DNA from: Mesostigma viride
Taxonomy: Eukaryota; Streptophyta; Mesostigmatophyceae; Mesostigmatales; Mesostigmataceae
Length of the DNA: 60,953 nucleotides
Assembly (NCBI GenBank): GCA_009746045.1
Contig: RPFO01002255.1
Location: 120,001 to 180,953, forward strand
Direction of reading: 5' to 3'
Within the stretch, counting starts at the first letter, position 1. Every line of letters starts with the position of its first letter. The translations under genes were made by a program, and so were the position numbers. Of the stretch, positions 39,900 through 51,775 are shown piece after piece. The notes under the pieces are model-generated. The model had not been told where the DNA came from, made no database searches, and saw only the letters and a list, made by a program, of their open reading frames with translations.

Positions 39900-40960
39900 G
39901 CTTAAGGGGAGGTGGCACCCCAAAAACCTTAAAACTTGACCCATGCTAATATCACTTGAATTTCAGTTGCACCATGCTAAATTATGATTGGGGGCACTAA
40001 ATAACATCTCTAGTGAGTTGTCCATGCACTTGTTGGGGGTACTACCCCCACATATACGCCAATATAGCGCTATAAATAGAAAAAGACGCTAATTAGGGCT
40101 ATGTATGCCCCAGCCCATGCACTCATTTGTTGGCAAAAAAAAATGTAGCGTCTATAGTTCCCTGAGTTTGTAGCTTGCTGAGCTATTTACATCAAAACCT
40201 TGAACAGTTATTAATTTCCCCGCAAAAGTACCCTTTTTTTACCGGACATTGGGAATAAACATGGCATAAACACTTCAGATTAGGCAACAAAATGTAGCGA
40301 AAATTCGGCTAACAGGGGGACAGCAGTGGTCCAAGTCCCAGGTCATTCCGACAAGTCTAGCTCAAGTTATTGCGTTTGGCGTGCTAAAACCTGAACATAC
40401 GCTAAATGAGGTTTTTCTGTGTATAAGGCCACCTAGGCATCATGTTTTCCATCCAAGAAGCCAAAAAACATGCCCAACTCGATCACACAACATAAGAAAA
40501 GGCTAGGCACCTCATCTGCCCTCCCCTGCCCTCAGCATGGCCAGCCTTGCCAGCGTGCGCATAGCAACACCATCGCTAGGCATACACGCACCAAGAGAGC
40601 ATACACTAAGCTCAGCCCAAGGTTACCATGTAAATTTATGCCAAGAACTCAGCAAGTATACGTGTAAAAACCTTAGAAAGACTGCCCAAGCAATAGAGGC
40701 ACCTGCAGCCTGCAAACTTGGCAGCAAATCATACATGTTGTATGCCAAGCATTCACATCCTATCCAGCTTGCCTTGCTGCACACATAGCAGGGAAGTCTT
40801 AATGGTTATAGCTCAAGGAATTGAGGAAAGCAATGGAAACACCTATCTAATGCAATGCCACTCATGCAGTATGGCCAGCAAAAGAACCACTCTCACCTTC
40901 CTTTCCAATAGGGCAATTTGCTAAGAAGCTGATGCCAGCTTGTTAGCCTCTAGGCACATG
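39900..40960. other. No gene recognised
   Basis: AT-richer sequence with only short frames and no recognisable motif, between two LINE-like copies. Confidence 0.45.
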
Positions 40961-40961
40961 C

Positions 40962-43000
40962 CGGATTAATTAATTAATTATCAACATCGCTCCGTTGGGA
41001 GTCAATGTAGCGCATATCCCTGAGAAGGGGCATATGGCTTTTAATACATCCTAGGCTACTTCATGCAAGGGTGGGAATGTAAGCTACCCTTGCTCTAGGT
41101 GCACCAGGGCACCTGCACCCTCATGGTCTATCACGCTATGCCCGGGTAAGGGGGGGAGCATGCCTGTGAGGGAGGAAGATCAGCATGGCTATACAAGAGC
41201 TAGGACATGGCTGCTCGACAGAGAGCATCTCTCTGCATGGCATAGCATGGCTAAATTCTTAATGCAACATCCATGGGGGGGTCCCATTATAGGCATGGCT
41301 TGGCTAAACATAGCCAGGGCGTAGCATGGCTGTACTAGGCTATGGCTGGTGGTGGACCGTGCGTTGGCGGCACGTGACTAGGTGTGTTGGCACAGCTAGG
41401 CAAATAGTCTAGGCATGGCTGCCTTAGCGGCAGTGACGCCAAGGGTTACAATCTAGGGCTATTGCTATTCTAGCCCGCTGGGGGCGTCCACATCTTGTGG
41501 TTGATCATCAGGTCCCCGCCCCTCCAGTACACCTTGGGCTTCTGGGGGTCCTGCTTATGGCGGAGGTATTCCGGCCACAGGTCGCGTCGCTGCTGTTGCT
41601 GAGCGGGGGTGAGGTCGTCATCCAGCGTCCAGGTGAGGTCGTGCAACCGCTTGCGACGAGAGAGGAACCGCTGCTTATCCTCAGGGGAGGGGAAGGTGAG
41701 GAGGACTGGTGGGGGAGCCGCCTTGTCCCGTGAGTGGGGAAGGCGGTGGCACCCGCTCAGTGCTACCTCACCTACCAGGCCCATGAGGGTAAGAAGCTGG
41801 TTCTTGAGCTCGTCAGCAAGAGAGGTTGACGTCTCACCTGGCTTCTGGGGGAAGCGACGTAGCACCACTCGGCACTCGCGGCGAGCGCGGTCGGTGACCT
41901 CCCGTTGCTGGGCCTGGCGGTGGTTCTCCAGCTCCTGGAGCTTTGTGGCGATGGCGTCGGTGGTGGAGGCGGTCGCTGACCGCAGCAGGTCCGCGTAGGA
42001 GAGCGGCGGGAGGTCGCCAGCATCCTGCCGGGGTGGCTGGGATGCAATGGTGGCCGTCTGCTCCGCTATCTTGGGGACCTGTGTGGCCAGGGCCTCGGTG
42101 TGGGCGGTGATGGCCTCAAGCTTCTTCAGGAGCACGCCACACTTTCCCTCCACCTGGTTAAGGCGAGAGACAAGTGTAGCATGCTTTTCCGAAGCCTGCT
42201 CCGCGGTGTGTAGAGCCGTGAACTGGGGTTGGAGCTTGTGGACGACCTTGGTTTCCACGTTGGAGACCCGGGCCTCGACCTTGTTGAGCGTGGTGTTCAG
42301 CGATGTCAGCTGCTCGGCCAGCGGCCAGGTCACGTGCTCCTCCAGCACTGCGCGGAGGTCATCCTTGCAGAGGGAGGAAGCCGATGGGGCTGCCGGCTGT
42401 GCGGGGGCTGGGGTGCGGAGCGTGAGGGTGAGGTCGGAGAGGTGGCTCTGGAATTGGCTGGTCAAGATAATCAGGCGTTGTTGTACTTCGTCCAAAGCAT
42501 AGAGCCAGGACATGTCTCCATTGTAGTCGATAGCCGCCCCCCCCTTGGGCACGAAGAGCTTCCGCTCCTGTTCGAGGAACTGGAGAACCTCAATGCATTC
42601 CTGCGGCGACAATTCTTGCCACACGGTCCAGCCGAAGCGTCGGTCGCCGGGGAGGAACTTGCTCCAGTTGCGAGCGTGGCAGGGTTTCTTGGGCTCAGGC
42701 GAGGCGCTGGGCGATGGGGCTGCTGGCGGTGGGTTGGCGAGCCCAGGCGGCTGGGCAAGAACGATGGCGAGCGGGTTGGGCTGGGAGCCGGTAAGCTCCT
42801 TTTCCAAACCCCGTTTTGCTTTAGAGGTCGTCATAGCTGCCTGTCACGTGATAACTTCCGCAATACTGCGTTTCAGCCGTAACCGATTATACTGGCGGGT
42901 GCGTCTCAAAAAAGCGCATCGAATGCGAGTGGTCTGACCGAATTTGGGGCTCAGATGCAAAAGATCTGAACTCCGCCGTCAGCCATACCGCCGTCAGCCA
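40962..43000 (-). mobile_element. Divergent ORF1-only LINE copy with intact ORF1
   Basis: The minus strand runs from a 5' leader with CTGACGGCGG and GTCTCAAAAAAGCGC (a diverged form of the family leader) through a 454-codon ORF1 and about 500 bp of 3' region to the hairpin at 40989-41003 and a TTAA tail (40965-40980). No RT is present. Its nucleotide sequence differs clearly from the other copies, while its ORF1 end and tail are recognisably the same, so it is a sister subfamily and probably younger. Confidence 0.75.
41470..42834 (-). CDS. LINE ORF1-type protein, intact, 454 residues
   Basis: The start MTTSKAKRGLEKELTG is the only ATG near the family start. Residues 1-60 are rich in proline and alanine. 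Residues about 150-270 have heptad-like runs (EQLTSLNTTLNKVEARVSNV; EKHATLVSRLNQVEGKCGVL), suggesting a trimeric coiled coil. Residues about 310-340 (KLQELENHRQAQQREVTDRA) extend it. The C-terminal 120 residues hold ECRVVLRRFPQKPGETSTSL, SGCHRLPHSRDK, VLLTFPSPEDKQRFLSRRKR and DDDLTPAQQQQRRDLW. This is the order seen in the RNA-binding and C-terminal domains of L1-type ORF1 proteins, which coat LINE RNA. The absence of frameshifts, when every other copy here is broken, suggests recent activity or selection. Confidence 0.75.
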   Translation of the reverse strand: MTTSKAKRGLEKELTGSQPNPLAIVLAQPPGLANPPPAAPSPSASPEPKKPCHARNWSKFLPGDRRFGWTVWQELSPQECIEVLQFLEQERKLFVPKGGAAIDYNGDMSWLYALDEVQQRLIILTSQFQSHLSDLTLTLRTPAPAQPAAPSASSLCKDDLRAVLEEHVTWPLAEQLTSLNTTLNKVEARVSNVETKVVHKLQPQFTALHTAEQASEKHATLVSRLNQVEGKCGVLLKKLEAITAHTEALATQVPKIAEQTATIASQPPRQDAGDLPPLSYADLLRSATASTTDAIATKLQELENHRQAQQREVTDRARRECRVVLRRFPQKPGETSTSLADELKNQLLTLMGLVGEVALSGCHRLPHSRDKAAPPPVLLTFPSPEDKQRFLSRRKRLHDLTWTLDDDLTPAQQQQRRDLWPEYLRHKQDPQKPKVYWRGGDLMINHKMWTPPAG

Positions 43001-43900
43001 TTTTCGTTGCGTGTGTTTGGTTGTGTCCAGGACATGCCGGATGTCGTTCTAAAACAGGCGTGTCAGATCCGGCACATAACAAAGCGTCTGAGCAAGGTCA
43101 CGTCCAAAGGATTATGGAAAACAAATGTCAACACATTACCAACAACTTGACCTCGGCGCATTTAGCATGCCAGCCACAAACTACACGAAATTGTACGAAA
43201 TAGCTAGGAATCTGACGATGCAACCGAAAGAAATGGAGCGCTTCCTGCATGCAGGGAAACTGCCCGAAAAAAAAGGCGAAAGGCCGACGTTAATGCACCT
43301 GCCTGCGTGGAAATGTTTCATGCATAATAAACTGGCACGCAAGCTCGAACAATAAAAGACATCATCCATTGATCAGGCGAACAAGGAAGGTGCGCCTTCC
43401 GTGAATACGTCGAAGGCGACATGCGCAGGCCTGCGTAGGTTCTTACCTTGAATGCCGGAAATGTAAAAGAAACCGGGAAGCTTCGGCACAAACTCGACAA
43501 CACCATTAAGTTAGCTTCATAATCGCTCTTTAGAGCCTACGTTGCCTCACAATAGCTGCCGTAAACCTGCATTAAATTTCATGATCCGCAAGAGAAATTA
43601 TATCCTGGACCCCCGCGCCCGTAGCCGTTCGAGAAATTAGCGATATTGCAAACCGTAAACTTTCCGCCACGCAATGAGGTCATCAACTAATCTTCTGCGA
43701 AATTCAAGCATTTTTTCTAGCTGTTTAAGTGCCATATCGATTAATATTGCATAGAGGCATGCCGCCATGGCCACTTCCGCGAGGGTTGAGCGGTCCGGGC
43801 ACACATTATACACCGTGCGGACGGTACCGCGAATTTTTTGGCGCGGAAAATATTCGGCGCGCCACGTCCCCTTAAATGCCGTGAGAAGAGTCTCCGAGGT
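43000..43900. other. No gene recognised
   Basis: Unique-looking sequence. A + strand frame at 43125-43355 (76 codons, ATG to TAA) has good composition but no motif I recognise, and nothing supports expression. Confidence 0.4.
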
Positions 43901-43904
43901 CTCA

Positions 43905-45096
43905 CCGGCTGCCGGCTGGTCGAAGTGCTTGGCGATGACATATTGTGGCTGCGCTGGGTGCGGTCGGCCTCCTCGCGGAGGGGCGAGGGCTCAGTGTTGC
44001 TTGAGCTGTGCCGCGATGGTGGAGGTGGTGGAGGTGGTGTGGCACCTGCTGCATGAGCAGGTCCGCCTAGGTCTGGGTGGGAGGAGCATCGCCGGCCGGG
44101 CCAGCACAGTGATGCCGGCTGAGCGGCGATGTCCTTCACCGCCTGGGCGGTGAGGCCTGCGGTGTTTTGCAGGCACTCAATGGCGATGGCGTTGTCCTTC
44201 TTGAGGCGCTGGTCGATGCCGAGGAGCTGGGCTTTGACGCCGGCGGTGGAGGTGGAGGGCGGCAGTGGAGGTGGAGGCGAGGAGGGTGGAGGTGGAGGTG
44301 ACGGTGGTGGAAAGGTGAGGGAGCTCTGACAGCAGCCAGCGTGCTGCCCATTGCCGCCACATCTGCAGCAAGGGCAGTCACGTGCTGCTGGAGGGCTTCC
44401 GTAATTAGGATGGAACGGAGTGTGGGGGTGGAGGTCACTGGATGGAGCCCAGATCGCCATCAGAGCGCATGAGAAGGGCCGGAGCTGAGAGGGCAGTGCT
44501 GGAGTTGGGGGTGGGCGCACCCGAACAGAAAGGCTGCTGAATCCGCTGACCCCTGAGGTGCCGTCGGGATCGATGGATTAGGCGGTTGATGTCGTGGAGA
44601 TGGAGGCACAGGTCGTCAAGCGAGGCGTAGGCCCCCCAAAAGAGGCAGTGCATGGCAGTGCCCGGGAACATGTTTACAAGTACAGTCGTGATCTTCGACC
44701 TTGCGGTTTGGGGGCCCCCCGAAAGCGCGGTTCTGTTGGGCGCGATTCTTCTGGGCGACTGTGTTTGGGATCTGGCGTTGCCGAGGGCGAGGCCGCAGGA
44801 GCCGAGTGCACTACTAACGCTTGAGTAGTGTCCCCGCTGCGCCTGGCAGGCCGGGCGGAACTACATGCAGCCGGAGCTGCAGGCGAATGTTCTTGGCTCA
44901 TCGCACCCGCCAGGCTGCGTTGCGTCAAGGAGCGTTTCCTCGTCATGATATTGCGTTTTAGTTTCGGGAAAATTTATATATCAGCGTGTGCGTCTTAGAA
45001 AGACGAAGCGATTGTGATATTCACGGCCGAACTTGGTGACCAAACGTGAAAGTTATGAGCTCCGCCGTCAGCCATGGCTACCTCGTGGCTCGTGTT
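43905..45096 (-). mobile_element. HAL1-like copy, 5' part, 3' truncated
   Basis: From the family 5' end at 45096 (CTCGTGGCTCGTG) through the leader (CTTTCTAAGACGCACACGCTGA in reverse) and a frameshifted ORF1 start (MTRKRSLTQRSLAGAM at 44946) to the middle of ORF1 at about 43905, where it ends without a tail. 3' truncation is not expected of normal LINE insertion. The piece abuts the + strand copy at 45315-46125 across a 200-bp repeat. Confidence 0.65.
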
Positions 45097-45099
45097 CTC

Positions 45100-45310
45100 C
45101 GTGGCGCGCATGTGTGTGTGTGTGTGTGTGTGTGTTTTCCCTATCAACCTTTCTTGTTACCCTCTGTCTTGCTCCATGCCAGTCTTCCCGTAGAGATAGC
45201 CACGCGGCTGAGTCCCGCGGCCTTCGCGTCTTTCCTCTCAGACACTGCTACCCTAGTCCTTCCACGGCGTTGGATCGCCGTGCGTCCAGGCATGCATAGT
45301 TGTCTCACTT
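45100..45310 (+). repeat. Dispersed repeat, inverted partner of 11455-11660
   Basis: A TG microsatellite, then TTTTCCCTATCAACCTTTC and onward to GGCATGCATAG. It is the reverse complement of 11455-11660 with scattered differences. Confidence 0.7.
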
Positions 45311-45314
45311 CGTA

Positions 45315-46125
45315 TCCTTGTCCCCATGGCTATCACTGGCAAGGGCAAGCCGCAGGGGGTGACCCGCCTTCCCCGCTCGCGGGGTCAGGCCGGCCCCTCC
45401 CTCAGCTTGCTCCTCACCTTTGACACCATGGCGGATAAGATGGAGTTCCTCAAGTGTCGCAAGCGGCTTGGGGGGACCGCCTACACGCTGGACGACGACT
45501 TGACCTTGACGCAGCAACAACGGCGACGGGAGCTATGGCCGACCTACCTCCATCTCCGGCAGACGGCGGGGCAGAAGCCGGTCTACTAGAAGGGGGCGGA
45601 CATCTACGTTGCCCACAAGCCCTGGCAGGCGACCCCTGCCGCCCCAGCCACCCCAGCCACCCCAGCCTAGGGAATATATAGCGGTAGACTACAAAGCTTA
45701 GTGACGTGGCCATGTATGCCTACGTGATGGGCCCACGCCCGCCCTTGCAATAGCCGTAGCAATTTCGAGTCATGCTTTGCCCATGCAGGGAGTTGACTCT
45801 CTGCTGAGAGGCCATGTGTACACCAGCTATAGCCTAGCCACATACCTTCCACCCCATATGTCATGCAGGCCTTCTAGGCCCTCTCCTCAAGCCGCCTTGT
45901 GTGCCTGTGCTTGTTTAGGAGGCATGAACCATCATGGCGGTGCAGCGAATTGTAATGCACGGTGCACCTTGTCCACCCAGAGCATGCAGGTGATAGTTGT
46001 ACATCCGACACCTGCAGGTTGTCGCCCTGATTGTATTACAAACCCATAGATGCCCCTTTCTCAGGGCTATGTGTTACATGTGCTCCCCACGGAGCTATGA
46101 TTTTAATTAATTAATTAATTCATCA
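45315..46125 (+). mobile_element. 5'-truncated HAL1-like copy, + strand
   Basis: Carries the last 110 or so codons of ORF1 in one nearly clean frame (45327-45670: VTRLPRSRGQAGPSLSLLLT, then LDDDLTLTQQQRRREL, with one TAG just before the end), then the 3' region, hairpin GCTCCCCACGGAGC (46082-46095) and a TTAATTAA tail. The outer stem pair here is G-C. Confidence 0.7.
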
Positions 46126-46434
46126 AGGAGAGAACCAGCGCAGGCCAGAAATCGGGAGAATCCGGACCATTGTAGCTCAAGCACTGTGTATTCTGATCAG
46201 GCATTCCGCAAAGGTGAAAACCATTTGCGTTCAGTGCCGGGCCGCGGAAAACGCGGAAAAACGCGATCTGCAAATGAATCCGACCGGAATCGAACTGGGG
46301 ACCTCTCGCACCAATTTTGCTGACTGTGTATGTTCTGATTTTGTGTCACACTCGAGTTTCTGGATTCTCTCGATGAGACCTTTTGTTTGAGCTAGCGCAA
46401 GCTCAAGATATGCCTAGATAGTTGCTCACTTAAG

Positions 46435-48169
46435 CATTAATTAATTAGGAACATGACGCCGTTGGGAGTACATGTGGCACATAGCCCTGAGAAGGGGCAT
46501 ATTATGGCTTTAAATACATTCTGGGCTACTTCAGGTGCAAGGGTAGGATGTAAACTACACCTGCTCTAGGTGCACCAAGTGCACCTGCACCACCACATGT
46601 GATCTATCAGAGCACAACTTTAGGGGGCCCGTCATGGGGGGGAAGATCAGCATGGCTATACAGAAGCTAGGGCATGGAGTCTCAGCAGAGAGCAGCTCTC
46701 TGCGTGGGCACAGCATATTAACTAAATGAATAAAGCTAGGCAGCATCTGGTGTGTGGCACAGCAATGATGGGCGCACATATGTACATGACTAAATAATGC
46801 TCTTGAATCAGCTGGTATAGTGCCTGTAGTAGGCGTACATGTACAAGGCCGCGGTCTATTTATTCTACACTACTCTGCTGTATTCCCCTAAGCTGGGGCG
46901 TCTGGAGTCGCTGGGGCCGCGGGGGTCGCGTGCCAGGGCTTGTGGCCGACGTAGATGGCCGCCCCCTTCCAGTACACCGGCTTCCCCGCCGGCCGCGGTC
47001 TGCCGGAGCTGGACTCAGGTAGGTCGGCCATAGCTCCCGTCGCCGTTGTTGCTGCGCCAGGGTCAAGTCGTCGTCCACGGTGAAGGGAGTGTTCTCGAGC
47101 CGCTTGCGGCGTAGACCTGAGAAACGAAATCTTGTCCGCCGGGCTCTCAAAGATGAGAAGAAGCGGGGGCGCCCCGGCCTTACGGCCCCACGCGCGGGGA
47201 AGGCGGTGGGCGACCAGCTCGATCTCACCAGTAAGGCCGGCATGCGACCAAGGATTTCTCTCTCAAACGCACGTGCAAGCTTCTCGGAATTCTCACCTTC
47301 CTCCATGTCGAAGTTCTTGACGATGACGTTGAGGCTGCGCTTGGCGAGCTAGGCCTCCTCGCGGAGGTCAAGCGTCTGCCTCTGGATCTGTGAGCACTGC
47401 GACGGCGAAGGTGGTGGAGGTGGTTTGTTGCTTAAGCATCGGTCCGCGCAGGTCTGGGTGGGCATCGCCAGCCAGGCCAGCGGGGGCTGGCTTGGCGGCA
47501 ATGTCCTTCACCGCCTGGGCGGTGATGCCTGCGGTGTTTTGCAGGCATTCGATGGCGATGGCGTTGTCCTGGAGGCGCTTGTCGATGTCACGGAGCTGGG
47601 CGGTGATGGCGTCGGTAGAGGCGGTGTGTGTGGGGGTGTGTGGAGGTGGCGGTGGAAATGGTGGGGAGCTCAGCAGCCAGCGTGCGGCCCACAGCTGCCA
47701 CATCTGCAGCTAGGGGCGTCACGTGCTGTGAGATGGCTTCTTGGAGGTGGAGGAGGAAGGTGGATTCGGGGCAAGGGGGAGGGGACCCAGAGGTATTCGG
47801 CAGAGCGCTGGACGATGGTAAAGAGGGCGGCGAGCTGAAGGCGTGGTCGGGACCAGCCAGGGCAGGTGGTCAGGTCCGCGGTGAGAAAACTGGCCGTCAG
47901 GTCCATTGAGGAGCTAGGCGATGTAGGGCTTTGAGGCGCTGGCACAGGTCAAGGAGGGAGGCGTACGACCCATAAAACACGAGCTCCAGTATCTTGATGG
48001 GTGGCATGTCGAAATAGCTGGGTCTGTCAACGTCAAAGGTGGAAAATAACCTGTCAATGTCGAAGTCGCGCTCAGACCAGCTAGGTTCGGCTGGGCGGCT
48101 GCGTTTGGGCTCAGGCGATGCAGATGGCGAGGCCCGGTAGGGTTCGAGGCGACCACCAGTGCCCGACTA
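46435..48169 (-). mobile_element. HAL1-like copy, 3' and middle part, split by a 5-kb insertion
   Basis: The minus-strand copy runs from its TTAATTAA tail and hairpin (46451-46465) through the 3' region and a decayed ORF1 to 48169, where CCCGACTA precedes foreign DNA. The missing 5' end resumes at 53223, after a second CCCGACTA, in the same order as in the uninterrupted copy at 55540-55680. Confidence 0.8.
46886..48169 (-). pseudogene. ORF1 of the split copy, frameshifted
   Basis: The C-terminal frame (46860-47306: MEEGENSEKLARAFEREILG, then TVDDDLTLAQQQRRREL), the middle frame (47368-47703: IDKRLQDNAIAIECLQNTAG) and N-terminal pieces (MDLTASFLTADLTTC near 47900) are separated by frameshifts. 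It closely matches the copy at 54276-55666. Confidence 0.65.
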
Positions 48170-48310
48170 TTTTACCCCGACTAGGTTGTCCCCAGTTTAC
48201 AAATTATCAAAATTAACAAAATTACCAAAATTAACAAATTAACACAAATCACAAGAAAGCAACATAGTGCAATTTAATTATGGAAATCATATATACCATA
48301 TGATGAAAAT

Positions 48311-50788
48311 TCACTCATAAAATGCTATGTCAGAGTCGGAGTCCGATGACAACAACATATCTGGGGCATCCTTATTCCGTTCGTCACGCAGGACTTTGTC
48401 AAGGAGTTGCTCATCTGTCAATTCATCATCATCACGAAGGGGCTTACGCACCTCTTCGATGATGGCATCTATGTCAAAATACCCAGAGGCCGGTGGCTCC
48501 TCAGTTGTGCGTGCAGCGCGTTCCTGGCGTTGAGCCGCGCGTGCATCTGGAAAAACTGCATCTACATCATCTGATTCAAAGTACCGCTCACGCGGATTAA
48601 ACAGGGCTCTTTCAAGGCCGCGTGCTATAGCAGACAAAGAATGTTCACCAAGCCTAGGTTCAACCATGATCTCGAATGCAGCTTGTACACGTGGGTAATC
48701 AAGGCCCCTACCTGCAAGAAATCTAGCATCTACTAGGAGTATCGCCCCGTCTTGAACATGTGGGCGAGGGTTTTAATCAAGTTTGGACGCAAGCTAATAC
48801 TATTGTGGTGCTTAAACCAGTATACAGCCGCACGCTCTAGTAAGTTGTAGGCGGTCAAGGAGCACCGTCCCTTGAGAGTGGGGGATCCGTGTAATAAATA
48901 TTCTATACGCCCTTCTTCTTTCTCGTCCTCATCAATGCCATGGCAATACAAAATCTGAAACCCCTCTGCTCTTCCGATTTAAGCAAATAGCCTATCATCC
49001 CTGAATAATTCAATTTGTGGCTGGACTTCACTTGGCGTGCCACAAGGCTCGGCTTGGTTTTGTCATGTTTTCCTTTTCATCTATTGGTTCACCCCACCCA
49101 AGTTCTTTCTTGAGCTTGAGTTTCACAGCATGGGCCGATGTAGCCTCAACGTCAATGAGCATGTGGACGTGCTTGTGCATTTCGAGTATTCCTTCCTCCA
49201 CAATTGACATGCCCTTGCCGCCATTGGCTAGGTGGAAGGCCTCTATCTTGCCAAGCTCATCATCGTCAAGATCGCGAGCCCCCCCTGAAATGGAGATGTG
49301 GAGTGTCATATTTTTTAGCGCCGTAGGCCCACGTGCGCGCTTGGGTTGACGCAATGGGATGTAATCGTCAGTTTCGTGTGCTTGATCTTGGTGCTGTTTT
49401 TCGACGTTGTCTTGCTCATCCGTTGCGGTAGCCTCACGCTCTTGTAGTTGCTGTCTTGCTTGGCTGTGACAAGCATGGTACATGAAAAAAAAAAAATGCA
49501 GATTTTTTGCAAGGATGGTGGTCAAGATTGGTTCAAAGACTTAATTTTCAAAGAAAAACTCACGTGGACAAGTTTGGCAAGAATAACAGGTTGGAAAAAA
49601 AACCCTAGAAAGGATTCAGCGGCTTACCGTCCACGCTTTATCTTGCATGTTACGTGACGGGTGAGACCAGCTTGGCTCTGGCTACGAAGGGCGGCTCGCA
49701 ACAGTTGCACATGAAATTCTGATTTTTAATGGCCCCTTCGCCATCGCTGTCCTCGTCATCACCGGAAACACCAGCTTCATCATCTATGAATTTAACTCTT
49801 TTTGCCCAACGTGGAGGGGGATCCTCTTCGTCAACCTCATCCCCTTCCTCCTCCTCTGCCACTTCTTCATCCGCTTCTTCCTCTGCTTCTGGTTCGTCTT
49901 CCTTCGACCTTGTCGACATTATCTTCATCGTCATCCTCGGAGGCATCGTCTAAAATAGCATGCCGCCCGCGCCGCCGTTGCCTTGTTGCACAGTTTAACT
50001 CAGGCACAACGTCGTCCTCCAGAATCTGGAGGTTCGCATGTGCTGGATCCATCGAGTCCCGTTCTTGGGATGAACTAGTAGGTCCGGCCTCGTTGGCGGT
50101 TGCTGGGCTGGCGTGGTCGTCATGGACGGGGTCGTCATCTGGAGACGGCTCAGGTGCAGGCGTTTCCTCATTGCGTTCGTCAAAATTGAGGGTTCGTTTA
50201 GTCCCCTTGCCAGGCCAGGGCGACTTGCCGGCGTTTTGGTCTTGGCCATGTTGTTTTGTGGACGTTTGTGTTGATGATGATGGGGTTACAGATGACCCCC
50301 CCAGCAAGCTTGCCGGCAGCAGACAAAACGGAATTCAATAATTCATCCTCCTCCGCCTGGGACCCCGTCAGATCCACGCTATCCACCAATGCCCCTTTAT
50401 TGATTGCGTTGGAGAGCAGGGGCCCTATTGTCTCAAGTGTCGACAGCACCTCATTTGTTGCATGTTTGACCACCCCCTCCCACAGTTGTTCCTTTTTGCC
50501 CAAGGCGACTTTCAGCCGCTCTAGCGTCTTTAGTTGGGGCTCTACGGTTGTCTCGTACGCCTTTCGCACTTTCTCCTCGCAGAGCTTTTCCTCCCTTTCC
50601 TTGAGTTCATGATACCTTGCCTTAGCAGCATTGACATTCTTTGTTTGAACCTGCACTCCTTCGTTGGCACGGTCCAGGTTAAGCTTTCTGTCCCTGATGG
50701 CGTTAGTTAAATCAACTCGCTGCTTGTTTACTTTTCCAACGAGGTCCTTGAAGAGGTCTTGTTGCACCAGATTTTTCATCGCCGCCAT
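48311..50788 (-). pseudogene. Rep-type HUH endonuclease gene, frameshifted
   Basis: In order on the minus strand: an N-terminal coiled-coil region (50788-50300: VNKQRVDLTNAIRDRKLNLD), an acidic, serine-rich linker (50300-49700), a cysteine cluster (FMCNCCEPPF), a probable 190-bp intron (49464-49653, GT-AG, phase kept), then the nuclease region. There LHISISGGARD precedes EMHKHVHMLIDV; H-V-H at about 49163-49171 is the metal-binding HUH motif. NYSGMIGYLLKSE follows and would supply the nucleophilic tyrosine. Then come YLLHGSPTLKGRCSL and WFKHHNS...LAHMFKTGRY. Frameshifts lie at about 50300, 49900, 49060, 48985 and 48735. The overall order suggests a replitron-type Rep, but a Helitron-lineage Rep cannot be excluded. 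Confidence 0.6.
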
Positions 50789-51229
50789 GGTCCCGGCTTC
50801 GTTTCTTTCTGTTCCCTTGGTTCACACACCTATTGTCGCGTGTATCCTGTCAATCACATGAATCGTGACGCGTGGCCGCTCCTTCTGCCTTTGGTCTTCG
50901 TGCCCCGTTAGTAGCCAGCCAATCACACACGACGTAAGGTTCGTAACCGCAATCAGTTTCCAACGTGTCGGCCATTTCCATTAAATGATATCCCTGTAAC
51001 CGCTATTCTGTAGATTGCAAGGTGTCAAAACTCCACCAGGACCTTACTGGGCCTGACGCCCGGAAGTGCCGAACTAATCGCCATCTACAATGTCCTAGAA
51101 CTACGGTCCAATAGATATTCGGTTTGAAACTGACAACTGCGACTCCCCCCGGTGTAACACCGTTCCCCCCATTAAGGATTCGCTGATACTCATTTCCCCT
51201 CTCACCTCTTTGGTCCATAATTGGCAAAT

Positions 51230-51345
51230 TTCCCCGATAACACCGTTCCCCCCCCCCATAAGTGCGTTCCCCCCCCGTTGTAACACCGTCCCCCCCCCCA
51301 TAAATGCGTCCCCCCCCCGTTGTAACACCGTCCCCCCCACGTACA
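51230..51345 (+). repeat. C-tract minisatellite
   Basis: About three units of GTTGTAACACCGTC and a run of eight or more C, then CATAAATGCGTC and another C run, period about 50 bp. Each unit has two C8-C10 tracts, so the strands can form i-motif and G-quadruplex structures. The runs are also prone to sequencing length errors. Confidence 0.8.
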
Positions 51346-51440
51346 GTACTTTCAACCGCAGCTCTGCCTTTTAACCGTCGAATGCGCAATCGATCTAGAA
51401 AGTATCCGCGATTTCAGTACATGCCGTCACCCTTGACAGT

Positions 51441-51775
51441 TGTCGTACAATACTACAAATTAACGCCAATAGAAACTCGCCTCCATACATATATCTCGAT
51501 AGAGGCATGCCTCTTATTTAATTTCAAGGTACCTCTTAATTAATCTCGGCCCCCGCCTCCGCTAATTTGCTAACAGGCGGAAAAAATGGTTTCGACTTAG
51601 GACTTGTTTTTTGCAAAACTTAGCCCTGACCGGGAGAAGACAAGTCTGCGGCCTGCGGGGGCTGAGATTAAATAAGAGGTACCTTGAAATTATATAAGAG
51701 GCGTGCATCTATGAATATATAGTTTTGGAGGCGAGTTTCTGTTGGCGTTAAGTCGTAGTATTGTACGATTCGGAG
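51441..51775. repeat. Foldback with ~115-bp inverted arms; arm repeated at 52993-53200
   Basis: The left arm starts GTCGTACAATACTAC and passes AACGCCAATAGAAACTCGCC and AAGGTACCTCTTAATTAATC. The right arm (51660-51775) is its diverged reverse complement. The left arm and its following AACAGGCGGAAAAAATG recur in direct orientation at 52993-53200, at the right end of the large insertion. Confidence 0.8.

Noticed and set aside
46262-46345. tRNA gene on the minus strand (AGTTCGATTCC resembles a B box)
   Set aside because: The T stem has a mismatch and no matching 5' half or A box is found. At most it is a tRNA-like relic or part of a SINE.
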